Shown here in pieces: positions 18,240-27,397 of a stretch of DNA of 64,000 bases (positions within the stretch are counted from its first letter, which is position 1; every line of letters begins with the position of its first letter). The notes beneath the pieces were generated by a model. That model saw nothing but the letters and a program-made list of their open reading frames with translations, did not search any database and was not told the DNA's origin. Both the position numbers and the translations under genes were made by a program. Source of the stretch: Sphingobacterium oryzagri (GTDB lineage: Bacteria; Bacteroidota; Bacteroidia; Sphingobacteriales; Sphingobacteriaceae); contig NZ_CP117880.1 in the NCBI RefSeq assembly GCF_028736175.1, forward strand, positions 372,001-436,000. Reading direction: 5' to 3'.

Positions 18240-20264
18240 ATGAAAATTATACGGAAAATAACACGAGAGATCTTATTAGCGACATTGGCCATCAGCCTGT
18301 TGGCTGGATGTAAAGATGATTTTTTGGAAGAAAAGCGTGATTTGACAGGAATCAATGAAGAGGTTTTTGAAAACGAAAGCACGGCTAAAGCCTATGTCGA
18401 TTATATTTATGGCCTGTTTCAGCCTGGCGCCAACAGCAGCAATTCGCTTTACTGGTCGTTGGTGGTCAATGGCGATAACCTGACCCGAACGACAGAAGAG
18501 ATAGCCGGGCAAACGGATATCAATCGTCCGTGGACCAATATCGCGTATCATCAAGCGCACGCGTTGCCCTATTTTGGGAGCCGCATGAGCTCGTCTATCG
18601 CCAACAATACCTGGACGAGAATACGGCAGATCAATATTTTTCTGGCAGAGATCGATAAGCATGGATTAACCGAAGAAGTGACTGCACCCTTAAAAGGACA
18701 ACTGTATTTTTGGCGCGCATTTCAATATTTCGATCTGCTGCGGTTGTATGGAGGCGTTCCGCTGGTTTTAGAACCGCAAGATCCGGTAGGTTCCAGTGGC
18801 GAAAACCTGGAAGTACCAAGAAGTTCGTCTTCGGAAACATTGGCACAGATTATCCTTGATTTGGAGGAAGCCATGTCGCTGTTGCCCGGCTCTTGGGACA
18901 GCGGAAACTGGGGCCGCATTACCAGTGGTGCGGCGGCTGCACTAAAAGGTCGTGTTTTGTTGACGTGGGCAAGTCCGCTGTTCAATAGAAACGATGACCA
19001 GGCGCGTTGGCAGCAAGCGTATGACGCTAATCTGGCGGCAAAAACGCTGTTGGAAGCAAATGGCTTTGGCTTGTTTCGCACGGGAAACCTGGCCAATGCA
19101 GAAGCTTGGGGCAACATGTGGTTTACTGAAGTGAATAATCCTGAAGCGGTCATTGTGTATGGTTTCAATAACAGCACGACCGATGAGGTGGGAAAAAATA
19201 ATCGTTGGGAGTATGCCACACGTTCTACCGCAACCAGCGGCAACGGTGCGATATCACCAACGAAGCAAATGGTTGATGCCTTTCCGATGAAAGATGGTCG
19301 TTATCCGGAAAATTCCAACTATCCGTATGATGCGAAGAAATTCTACAAGAATAGAGATCCTCGTTTTTACAAAACCTTTGTGTATAACGGAGCAGTATGG
19401 CCCTATCGGGAAAATCCAAACTTTGTGCAGTGGACCTATCGATGGTATAACAGTGGCGGCAACATTAATGGCACGCCCAATCAAACGACAGAAACACTGG
19501 GTGCCAATGGCAGCGGTATTTACTTAGCAAAAGCCACCAATCCCAATGCGTCGAATGTCGATAATTTTTCGATAAGCGGCACAGATGTTATGGAACTGCG
19601 TTTTGCGGAAGTGCTGTTAAATTTGGCCGAATCGGCCATAGGTATTGGCCAGCTTAGCGAGGGAACAGCGTTGATGATGTCTGTCCGCGAGCGTGCAGGT
19701 GTAGAAAATCTTGATGGCAGTTACGGCCTGGCAGCTATCGCTGGCAGAGACCAGCTTTTTAAAGCTGTCTTAGACGAGCGGCGCGTAGAATTTGCGTATG
19801 AAGGCAAGCGATTTTGGGATCTCAGACGTTGGATGTTGTTTGATGAAGCAAGCCCTACCGTCATTCGCTTAGGAATGCAAGCGCAGGCGCTAAATGGCAC
19901 GAGACGCACCGGTTATTTTATCATTGCAAAAAATAATAATGGCGCACGTTATCAGGGCGGAAGCGATCCGTTTTTAGCACCGGCGAATGGAAATGCGCCC
20001 GTCATCAACCGACAGCCAGAAAGCTATCCGGATGGAATAACAAACTTTGAGCAATACGTGGATTATCTGTATGATAATTACTTTGAAATTGTAGAAAAGG
20101 ATGACCTTGATCCTACGAACCCGACAGACTGGGTGTTTTCTTGGTATGATCCGTATTATTTCTTTGGTTTAAGCCAGACTATCATGAATTCTTCGCCCTA
20201 TTTGGAGCAAACAAAAGGCTGGGACGGATTAAACGGTGCCGGAAACTTTGATCCATTGCTGTAA
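18240..20264 (+). CDS. SusD/RagB-type surface glycan-binding lipoprotein (first pair)
   Basis: This is a 674-residue lipoprotein. I place the start at 18240, not at the in-frame ATG 18228 that overlaps the SusC stop, because the signal peptide from 18240 has a clean lipobox, LLAGC, with the acylated Cys at residue 24. The body has the SusD tetratricopeptide-like N-terminal part (RIRQINIFLAEIDK, FWRAFQYFDLLRLYGGVPL) and the C-terminal SusD region with RAGVENLDGSYG and FAYEGKRFWDLRRW. It binds glycan at the cell surface and closes over the SusC barrel. It is the third gene of the unit behind promoter B. No terminator is visible after it, and promoter C begins 48 bp downstream. Confidence 0.96.
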   Translation: MKIIRKITREILLATLAISLLAGCKDDFLEEKRDLTGINEEVFENESTAKAYVDYIYGLFQPGANSSNSLYWSLVVNGDNLTRTTEEIAGQTDINRPWTNIAYHQAHALPYFGSRMSSSIANNTWTRIRQINIFLAEIDKHGLTEEVTAPLKGQLYFWRAFQYFDLLRLYGGVPLVLEPQDPVGSSGENLEVPRSSSSETLAQIILDLEEAMSLLPGSWDSGNWGRITSGAAAALKGRVLLTWASPLFNRNDDQARWQQAYDANLAAKTLLEANGFGLFRTGNLANAEAWGNMWFTEVNNPEAVIVYGFNNSTTDEVGKNNRWEYATRSTATSGNGAISPTKQMVDAFPMKDGRYPENSNYPYDAKKFYKNRDPRFYKTFVYNGAVWPYRENPNFVQWTYRWYNSGGNINGTPNQTTETLGANGSGIYLAKATNPNASNVDNFSISGTDVMELRFAEVLLNLAESAIGIGQLSEGTALMMSVRERAGVENLDGSYGLAAIAGRDQLFKAVLDERRVEFAYEGKRFWDLRRWMLFDEASPTVIRLGMQAQALNGTRRTGYFIIAKNNNGARYQGGSDPFLAPANGNAPVINRQPESYPDGITNFEQYVDYLYDNYFEIVEKDDLDPTNPTDWVFSWYDPYYFFGLSQTIMNSSPYLEQTKGWDGLNGAGNFDPLL

Positions 20265-20312
20265 TACGGGCGAGCTCTAAATGATTTCCGTCATAGTATC
20301 GTTACGTGCTTG

Positions 20313-20377
20313 GCTAATATGCTACAGGATTAGGTGAAAATACTATAAGCAAGCCACTATTTATCTTGCTAGCTTTG
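20313..20377 (+). promoter_or_regulatory. Promoter C: shared operator plus -7 box
   Basis: The element begins GCTAATATGCTACA at 20313 and keeps all 12 positions that are invariant across the five copies. The second half reads AGGTGAAAA instead of the TAAT form. It is most like copy E (24 of the first 33 bases identical). TAGCTTTG at 20370-20377 is a perfect TAnnTTTG box, starting exactly 57 bp after the first base of the element. The leader to the pectate lyase start at 20437 is about 50 nt. Confidence 0.72.
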
Positions 20378-20436
20378 GATAGCTAATGTAATGATTATAG
20401 GATATAAGCCTACGGTTATCTTTTAAAATTTTATCT

Positions 20437-22068
20437 ATGAATAAAAAGATCTTATCGGGTCTCTTGATCGGATTGGGCGTTTTTACGCTGCAAACTGCCA
20501 AAGCCCAATACCCAAAAATTCCAGCAGATGTGCAAAAAGCATCTAATGAAATGATGGCGCGCGCCACAAAACAATCGGATGACGCTTGGGGAAGAGCGCT
20601 GCCAGTTATCGAAGAATATGCGAAGCAGGGTAAGCCCTATATTCCTTGGGCTGGCCGGCCTACCGATCTGCCGCAAGCAGAAATACCGGCGTTTCCGGGT
20701 GCTGAAGGTGGCGGAAAATACAGTTTTGGCGGTCGGGGCGGCAAGGTGCTAGTGGTGACCAGTTTGGAAGACAACGGACCAGGATCGCTTCGCGAAGCTT
20801 GCGAACAAGGCGGTCCGCGGATTATTGTGTTTAATGTCGCTGGGATTATCCGATTAAAAACACCGTTAATTATTCGCGCGCCTTACATCACAATCGCCGG
20901 TCAGTCAGCGCCAGGTGATGGTGTGTGTGTGGCCGGCGAAACGGTGTGGATCAACACCCATGATGTGCTGATTCGGCATATGCGCTTTCGTCGCGGCGAG
21001 ACCTATGTGGGCCGAAGAGACGATGCGATTGGCGGAAACCCAATCGGGAATATCATGATCGACCATGTGTCAGCAAGTTGGGGATTGGACGAGAATATGT
21101 CCATGTACCGACATATGTATAACGATAGTACAGGAAAACAAGAGGAAAAACGCGGAACGGTTAATATCACGATCCAGAATTCTATCTTTTCTGAAGCGCT
21201 TGATACCTGGAACCATGCTTTTGGAAGCACGCTGGGCGGTGAAAATTGCACGTTCATGCGAAATCTATGGGCCAATAATGCGGCAAGAAATCCGTCTATC
21301 GGCTGGAATGGTATCTTCAACTTCGCCAACAATGTTATCTACAACTGGGTGCATCGCGGCATCGATGGCGGTGACTACCAGGCAACCTACAATATCTTCA
21401 ACAACTATTTTAAACCCGGCCCGGCTACGCCCGTGGGGCAGCCCATCAGCTACCGTATTTTGAAGCCGGAAGCAGGCAGGAGCAAGCTGCCGTATGTGGT
21501 ATTTGGTCGTGCTTACGTGACTGGAAATATTGTGGAAGGGAGCGATGACGTGACCGCCGATAATTGGAACGGCGGCGTACAGATTGAAAATAAAGAAGGA
21601 AAAGGGATGACTTTTGAAGAAGCTAAGCCATATTTTGCGGCGATGAAAGCAGCCAAACCATTTCCACATGCCGAATTTAATATCATGAGTGCTACCGAAT
21701 CGTATGATTATGTGCTTGCGCACGCCGGAGCAACGTTGCCAAAGCGTGATCCTGTTGACCTGCGTATTGTTAAAGAGGTGCGCGATGGCAAACCGACACC
21801 GCTTAAAAATGTAACGCTGCCGGAAAAAGATTTTGAACACCGCCGACTGCCTAAAGACTCCTATAAAATGGGTATTATTACTGATATTTCTCAGGTGGGC
21901 GGTTACCCGACTTACAAAGGAAAAGCGTATAAAGATTCAGACAACGACGGGATTCCGGATGCCGTAGAAATCAAGATGGGACTCAATCCGAAAGATGCTT
22001 CCGACTCGGCAAAAATAACCGAATCGGGCTACGCCAATATCGAAATTTATTTGAACGGTTTAGAATAG
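20437..22068 (+). CDS. PL1-type pectate lyase (tandem copy 1)
   Basis: This is a 543-residue exported protein with a signal peptide ending at AKA near residue 23. The mature protein has a right-handed parallel beta-helix opening with IPAFPGAEGGGKYSFGGRGG at about 86-105 and containing NIMIDHVSASWGLDENMSMY near 205-225, as in PL1-type pectate lyases of Bacteroidota. The last 45 residues carry DSDNDGIPDAVE, a calcium-binding dockerin/TSP3-like loop. Pectate lyases cleave alpha-1,4-galacturonan by calcium-dependent beta-elimination. It lies behind promoter C, 6 bp before a close paralogue, so the two are co-transcribed. Whether it prefers homogalacturonan or the RG-II backbone cannot be told. 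Confidence 0.88.
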   Translation: MNKKILSGLLIGLGVFTLQTAKAQYPKIPADVQKASNEMMARATKQSDDAWGRALPVIEEYAKQGKPYIPWAGRPTDLPQAEIPAFPGAEGGGKYSFGGRGGKVLVVTSLEDNGPGSLREACEQGGPRIIVFNVAGIIRLKTPLIIRAPYITIAGQSAPGDGVCVAGETVWINTHDVLIRHMRFRRGETYVGRRDDAIGGNPIGNIMIDHVSASWGLDENMSMYRHMYNDSTGKQEEKRGTVNITIQNSIFSEALDTWNHAFGSTLGGENCTFMRNLWANNAARNPSIGWNGIFNFANNVIYNWVHRGIDGGDYQATYNIFNNYFKPGPATPVGQPISYRILKPEAGRSKLPYVVFGRAYVTGNIVEGSDDVTADNWNGGVQIENKEGKGMTFEEAKPYFAAMKAAKPFPHAEFNIMSATESYDYVLAHAGATLPKRDPVDLRIVKEVRDGKPTPLKNVTLPEKDFEHRRLPKDSYKMGIITDISQVGGYPTYKGKAYKDSDNDGIPDAVEIKMGLNPKDASDSAKITESGYANIEIYLNGLE

Positions 22069-22074
22069 ATAATT

Positions 22075-23688
22075 ATGCGTTTCAAGTTAAAATATAGCTT
22101 TCCGCTCATGCTGCTTGCTTTGCCTTTTTGCGCGAAGGCGCAATATCCTGTCGTGCCAGATTCGCTGAAAATGCAAGCCGAGCAACGGGAAAAGGCGGAA
22201 AAATTGCGTGCCGATCGGGCTTGGGAACAAGCGCAGCAGGTAATCGCTCAGGAAGGTCGTCCGTTTATTCTTGATGCCGCAAAACCGGAAGATTTGCCGC
22301 AGGCATCTATTCCTGCTTTTCCGGGTGCAGAGGGCGGCGGTGCATATACCGCTGGCGGTCGGGGCGGGCGCGTAATCGTTGTTAATAGCTTGGCCGATAG
22401 CGGACCAGGAACCTTGCGAGAGGCCTGTGAGGCTGGCGGCGCACGCATCATCGTATTCAATGTTGCGGGCATCATCCAGCTGGAGCATCCGATCACGATC
22501 AAAGCGCCTTATATCACGATTGCCGGACAAACAGCGCCCGGTGATGGCGTGTGTGTGGCGGGCGAATCTTTTCTTATCGATACCCACGATGTCATTGTGC
22601 GTTTCATGCGTTTTCGCAGAGGAACGACCGAAGTAACGCGGCGTGACGACGCTTTGGGCGGAAATGGCGTTGGCAATATCATGATCGACCACGTATCGGC
22701 AAGCTGGGGGCTTGACGAAAATATGTCTATGTACAGACACGTGTATGATCGCGAAGGCAAAAACCTAAAACTTCCTACAGTAAACATCAGCATACAAAAT
22801 TCGATTTTTTCTGAAGCCTTGGATACCTACAACCATGCTTTCGGGAGTACTATCGGCGGGCTCAATAGTACTTTTATGCGTAACCTTTGGGCATCCAATA
22901 TCAGTAGAAACCCATCGGTAGGGATGTATGGTGATTTCGGTTTCGTGAATAATGTCGTTTGGAATTGGTGGAATCGTACAGCGGATGGTGGAGATCACCG
23001 ATCGCTCTATAATTTTATCAATAACTACTACAAGCCGGGACCAATCACACCCGTAGGCGAGCCGATTTCCTACCGGATATTGAAGCCGGAATCAGGTCGT
23101 GATAAAGAATTTGCCAACACGTTTGGAAAAGCTTATGTGCATGGCAACGTGATTGAAGGCAATGCTAAAGTGACGAAGGATAATTGGGATGGTGGCGTGC
23201 AGCCAGCTGCTGATAAGGCTGTACTGGCGCAGATTAAGGTTGATAAACCTTTTCCGCTATCGGCTTTTGGCAAAATCATGAGCGCCGAAGAATCTTTTAA
23301 CTACGTGCTTGAGCATGTAGGAGCAACATTGCCAAAGCGTGATGCTGTTGATGAGCGCATCGTGAAGCAAGTAAAAACCGGAAAGGTGTTTTACACAGAA
23401 CCTAAAGAGCCTATAGCGCCTTCTCGCTATGTGAAACGTCGATTACCGATGGATTCGTATAAGCAAGGCATTATTACCGATGTAGCACAAGTGGGTGGAT
23501 ATCCCACATACCAAGGTCAGCCGTATAAAGATAGTGACAACGACGGACTTCCCGACGATTATGAACGCGAAGTGGGACTAGACCCGCATAACCCAAAGGA
23601 TGCTGCGCAGATCAGTAAAAATGGGTATGCACATATCGAAAATTTTTTGAACAGCGTAGTGCCGTTAAAGACAGTTAAACCGGAATAA
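22075..23688 (+). CDS. PL1-type pectate lyase (tandem copy 2)
   Basis: This 537-residue paralogue of the upstream lyase shares its architecture. It has a signal peptide ending at AKA near 23, then IPAFPGAEGGGAYTAGGRGG, then the core motif NIMIDHVSASWGLDENMSMY. It ends in a C-terminal calcium loop, DSDNDGLPDDYE. The two proteins align over their full length, with most difference at the N terminus and at about 190-215 and 370-400, where copy 1 has an extra segment. This fits tandem duplication followed by divergence. The gene starts 6 bp after copy 1 and is followed by a strong terminator. Confidence 0.88.
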   Translation: MRFKLKYSFPLMLLALPFCAKAQYPVVPDSLKMQAEQREKAEKLRADRAWEQAQQVIAQEGRPFILDAAKPEDLPQASIPAFPGAEGGGAYTAGGRGGRVIVVNSLADSGPGTLREACEAGGARIIVFNVAGIIQLEHPITIKAPYITIAGQTAPGDGVCVAGESFLIDTHDVIVRFMRFRRGTTEVTRRDDALGGNGVGNIMIDHVSASWGLDENMSMYRHVYDREGKNLKLPTVNISIQNSIFSEALDTYNHAFGSTIGGLNSTFMRNLWASNISRNPSVGMYGDFGFVNNVVWNWWNRTADGGDHRSLYNFINNYYKPGPITPVGEPISYRILKPESGRDKEFANTFGKAYVHGNVIEGNAKVTKDNWDGGVQPAADKAVLAQIKVDKPFPLSAFGKIMSAEESFNYVLEHVGATLPKRDAVDERIVKQVKTGKVFYTEPKEPIAPSRYVKRRLPMDSYKQGIITDVAQVGGYPTYQGQPYKDSDNDGLPDDYEREVGLDPHNPKDAAQISKNGYAHIENFLNSVVPLKTVKPE

Positions 23689-23724
23689 TTCAATTCCGTA
23701 ATGCATTATTAAATTGGTTGGTTA

Positions 23725-23760
23725 GAGGCTGTCCCGTCCGGGTGACAGTCTCTTTTTTTT
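23725..23760 (+). terminator. Rho-independent terminator after the PL1 pair
   Basis: GAGGCTGTCCC (23725-23735) pairs with GGGTGACAGTCTC (23740-23752) with one bulge and one mismatch, and is followed by a run of eight T. It closes the PL1 transcription unit 36 bp after its last stop codon. Confidence 0.9.
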
Positions 23761-23822
23761 GCGCAAAAGGTCGCTGCCTTAGCGGCTAACGAAAGGTATT
23801 GTAACAACGATGTTAACCACAT

Positions 23823-23887
23823 GCTAACATATTATAGTAAATGGGTAATGCGCTACAATAATACCGACACAGTTTTCTCCACCTTTG
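23823..23887 (+). promoter_or_regulatory. Promoter D: shared operator plus -7 box
   Basis: The element begins GCTAACATATTATAGTAAAT at 23823 and continues GGGTAATG, with TAAC and TAAT 21 bp apart. CACCTTTG at 23880-23887 stands exactly 57 bp from the first base of the element and keeps the TTTG end of the -7 box. It drives the second SusC/SusD unit. Confidence 0.68.
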
Positions 23888-23894
23888 TGAAGGT

Positions 23895-24198
23895 GATATA
23901 GTGAAATGATGCCTCTATGGTCGGAGGTTTTCTTATACTACCGTCAATGTGTGATGTGCTTTCGTTTTTTTAAGGCTAACCAATTAAAGAAATCAGCAAG
24001 AAGCAAACGTATAAATTCAGTTTTTAAAAGGAGAAAAATGTATACCATTTTGACTAAAGATTGCTGTTTTTTTACGAGCTACTTTCAACGCATACCAATA
24101 GATAAAATTATTTGACATAAATTGAAATAAAACTAGACGAGTTGTCTGGTCGCTAACAGATTTTTTAAACCTATTTTATTAAACACAATTTTAAACCA
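23895..24198 (+). other. Long 5' leader of the second SusC gene
   Basis: About 305 nt lie between the predicted start of transcription and the SusC start codon. A 69-codon frame (23906-24115) exists here, but it is rich in rare-looking basic and Cys residues and has no family resemblance, so I do not call it a gene. No rho-independent hairpin or known riboswitch is recognisable. The last 80 nt are AT-rich. Confidence 0.45.
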
Positions 24199-27100
24199 AT
24201 GAATTATCACGCTTTTTTTAAAAAGGGGCTTCTGCGAAGAAGTTTACGGTGTTTGTATCCGCTGATAGCATTGACACCGATAACCGTTATGGCCGCAACG
24301 CCGCTTACTAAGCCGGATCTGCATGCCAGTAAGTTCGTCGGAATCAGTGGAAAGGTTCTTGATGCCGACGGTAAGCCTGTACCAGGCGCCACGATATTGA
24401 TAAAAGGGTCGAAGGCCGGTGTCAAAACCGATGAAAATGGTGTTTTTAACATCAATGTGCCGGAAGCAAATAGCATCATTATCGTCAGCTATGTCGGATA
24501 CAAAGTGCAGGAAATAAATGTTGGTGGTCTGTCAACCATTACGGTTCGCTTAGAATCTTTAGCAGCGATCGATGAAGTGGTGGTTACGGGTTACGGACAA
24601 AAGAAAAAGTCGGAAGTCATCGGCTCTATCGCGAGCATAACGGGCGAAGAATTGATGGATGTGCCCGCGCCAAATATCGCTGGTGCCCTGCGAAATCGTA
24701 TTGCCGGAGTCGGTGTCAGTCAGGTTTCAGGAAGACCGGGTGCGGCGATTACCTTAAACGTTCGTGGAGCCTCGACCAGTACGCAAGGCGCTACGATTGG
24801 TGCAACATCCGAGCCGCTTTATATTATAGACGGAATTACAGTAGATCGCGAGACGTTTGACAACTTAGATGCTTCCATGATCGAAAACATATCAATCTTA
24901 AAAGATGCCTCGGCGGCGATCTATGGTGCCGCAGGTGCCAAAGGCGTTATGTTGGTAACCACCAAGCGGGGCAAAGTAGGCAAACCTAGTATCACCTACA
25001 ACGGTTATGTTGGTCAATCAGACGCCGCGCGAACGCCCGAAATGCTGTCGGCTTATGACCATGCGCTGTTGATGAATGAAACCAATGCGGTGCGTAACGC
25101 GCCAGCCAGTGACTATTTCAGTGCTGAAGACCTGGAATACATCAGGGGCTTAAACTATAAAAGTTGGTTTGAAGAAATGTGGCAACCCTCGCTGACGCAA
25201 CGGCATAACCTGAGCATTTCCGGAGGTGGCGAAAAAATTACCTTCTTCGCCGGCGGCAGTTACCAGAATGAAAATGCCAACTATGCCGGAATGAAATATG
25301 ATAAATATTCGTTTAGGAGTGGTTTAACGGCAGATATCGGTAAAGGATTGAAAGCAGATATCAATTTCAATGTTGACCACACGTCAAGAGAAGCAAAACA
25401 TAACCTTTCAGAAAGTGATGCCAGCTTTTTTGAATCGATCATCGCAACACCGCAATGGGTGCCGATAAAGATTGACGATTACTTTGTGAATTATACGACC
25501 AATAGAAATCCATTGGCTTACCTCGAGTCTGGCTATTACAATAACCGGAAGTCGAAAGGATACCGCATCAATACCAGCTTAACATATCAACCAGAATTTT
25601 TGAAAGGATTGACGGCGAGGTTCCAGGTTTCGCAAGGTAGCGGCAGCGCCAATAGCAGGCAATATCAAGAACCATTTAAAGCGTACAATTTTGTGCGTAG
25701 AGGACAAAACCAGCAGTTGTTTACCAATGAGCTGCTCCCAGAAAATCCATTTGTAGAAGTGGTTACCATGCGCAATGCAAGTGTCGCGCCTACGCTGTCG
25801 GAAACAAACAGCTATCAGGGATTTTTAACGGTGCAATACGCAAACACGTTTGGTAAACACAGCGTAGATGCCATGGTGGGCGGCGAGCAATCGCAAGCTA
25901 ATGCCGAATCTTTAGGCGTATCGTGGACTAACCAACTGATTCCGGGTGGTGAAGACTGGTGGGCTTTCGATAATAACACGCTCACGCGCGGAAATATCTT
26001 TCGCACAGAAAGCGCCAAGCGTTCATTCTTCGGGCGGTTTAATTATGACTTCAACAAAACCTATCTTTTAGAAGTCGTGTCGCGTGTAGATGCATCGTCC
26101 AACTTTGCTTTGGGCAACCGTTGGGGCTGGTCGCCCAGTGTAGGAGCCGGATGGGTAGTGAGTAACGAGCGCTTTTTTTCGGAGAATGTATCTTTCATCA
26201 ATTTTCTGAAATTAAAGTTTAATATCGGTATCACGGGTGATGACCGTGTTACCCAGCGACTTTGGCAGGAACGCTTTATTATCGATACCAATAATGGCTA
26301 CCTATTTGGCGCAAACAACGGTAATTCGCTCAATCCATCTGTAATTGCTAACCCATTGATCACCTGGGAAAAAAAGCGCACAATGAATTTTGGCGTGGAA
26401 ATGTCTTTGTTTGATAATAAACTAGATCTTGGGGCTGAATTTTTCCAAAACAAAGTGTATGATGGCTTTGATATGGGCGGAGCAGACATTACACCGCTAT
26501 ATGTAGGCTTTCTGCCGCCTGTTATCAACTACAGAGAGGCGTACAACTGGGGCTCGGAGTTTACCATTGGCTACCGAACAAAAATCGGGAAAGATGTCAA
26601 TGTGAACGCCAGCATGAACTTTAGTTACGGCAACTCCATAATTACGCGTGTATTATATGCTCCGGGAAAATTGCTCGAAGCAAATATCGAAGATGGCCTG
26701 GCGACAGCATTTGGTACCGATCCGCGTAAATACAATTCCGGAAATTTCGGTCTGCAATACTTGGGTACATTCCGCGACCAGGCAGATGTAGATGCTTTTA
26801 TGGCAAAAAATCCAAACTACCGCTCTTACAATGCCATTCCGCAGCCAGGCTGGATGTATTTTGAAGATACCAATGGCGACGGCGTTATCAACGATATGGA
26901 TTTGGCGCCTATGTATGAAAATACCAATCCTATCTTTGCTTCCGGCATCACGCTGGGCATCGGTTATAAAGCCTTTAACCTCAGTACAAATATCAACATG
27001 CGTATTGGCGGAAAGATCGCTTACGATACACGTGCACGTATAGCAGCTTCGTTGAGCCGGAATGTTCTTTCGATTTGGGAAGACCGCTGGACAACGGAAA

Positions 27101-27387
27101 ACCCAGACGGATGGATGCCACGCTTTGACGATCCGGCGTTGACGCGTAATTCAACATTTTGGGTGGTCAATGGCACCATGGTGCGTATCAACAACATGAC
27201 CCTCAGCTACCGGATTCCTTCGACGATAGCTTCGCGAGCTGGTTTGGCGGGCGCACGCTTGCTGGTAACGGGCAATAACTTGTGGACATTGGTAAATCCA
27301 TTGAAATACAAAGATCCGTATACTTCCAGTGCGTATGACTATCCTATCTTACGCACCATATCTCTTGGACTAAGTGTTAACCTCTAA
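24199..27387 (+). CDS. SusC-type TonB-dependent outer-membrane receptor (second pair)
   Basis: This is a 1062-residue receptor with a basic N terminus and hydrophobic export segment (about 15-33). A carboxypeptidase-like domain follows (GKVLDADGKPVPGATILIKG at about 51-70), then the linker DEVVVTGYGQKKKS near 126. The plug contains PNIAGALRNRIAGVGVS, PLYIIDGIT and AAIYGAAGAKGVMLVTTKRG. A beta-barrel runs to the C-terminal SLGLSVNL. It is clearly different in sequence from the first SusC of the window, so the two pairs probably import different oligosaccharides. The gene follows promoter D after a leader of about 305 nt, and SusD follows 10 bp later. Confidence 0.97.
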   Translation: MNYHAFFKKGLLRRSLRCLYPLIALTPITVMAATPLTKPDLHASKFVGISGKVLDADGKPVPGATILIKGSKAGVKTDENGVFNINVPEANSIIIVSYVGYKVQEINVGGLSTITVRLESLAAIDEVVVTGYGQKKKSEVIGSIASITGEELMDVPAPNIAGALRNRIAGVGVSQVSGRPGAAITLNVRGASTSTQGATIGATSEPLYIIDGITVDRETFDNLDASMIENISILKDASAAIYGAAGAKGVMLVTTKRGKVGKPSITYNGYVGQSDAARTPEMLSAYDHALLMNETNAVRNAPASDYFSAEDLEYIRGLNYKSWFEEMWQPSLTQRHNLSISGGGEKITFFAGGSYQNENANYAGMKYDKYSFRSGLTADIGKGLKADINFNVDHTSREAKHNLSESDASFFESIIATPQWVPIKIDDYFVNYTTNRNPLAYLESGYYNNRKSKGYRINTSLTYQPEFLKGLTARFQVSQGSGSANSRQYQEPFKAYNFVRRGQNQQLFTNELLPENPFVEVVTMRNASVAPTLSETNSYQGFLTVQYANTFGKHSVDAMVGGEQSQANAESLGVSWTNQLIPGGEDWWAFDNNTLTRGNIFRTESAKRSFFGRFNYDFNKTYLLEVVSRVDASSNFALGNRWGWSPSVGAGWVVSNERFFSENVSFINFLKLKFNIGITGDDRVTQRLWQERFIIDTNNGYLFGANNGNSLNPSVIANPLITWEKKRTMNFGVEMSLFDNKLDLGAEFFQNKVYDGFDMGGADITPLYVGFLPPVINYREAYNWGSEFTIGYRTKIGKDVNVNASMNFSYGNSIITRVLYAPGKLLEANIEDGLATAFGTDPRKYNSGNFGLQYLGTFRDQADVDAFMAKNPNYRSYNAIPQPGWMYFEDTNGDGVINDMDLAPMYENTNPIFASGITLGIGYKAFNLSTNINMRIGGKIAYDTRARIAASLSRNVLSIWEDRWTTENPDGWMPRFDDPALTRNSTFWVVNGTMVRINNMTLSYRIPSTIASRAGLAGARLLVTGNNLWTLVNPLKYKDPYTSSAYDYPILRTISLGLSVNL

Positions 27388-27397
27388 AAGATCGGAC

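Noticed and set aside
21265..21840. A 191-codon reverse-strand frame under the first pectate lyase gene
   Set aside because: It is antisense to a clear lyase gene, with no motif and no promoter or start context.
22087..22740. A 217-codon reverse-strand frame under the second pectate lyase gene
   Set aside because: It is fully antisense to a well-supported lyase gene. Its translation is rich in His, Arg and Cys without domain signs, as expected of a shadow frame.
23906..24115. A 69-codon frame in the leader of the second SusC gene
   Set aside because: It lies inside the predicted untranslated leader, has no signal peptide or family resemblance, and its composition is unlike the neighbouring genes. 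It might be a leader peptide but nothing supports that.
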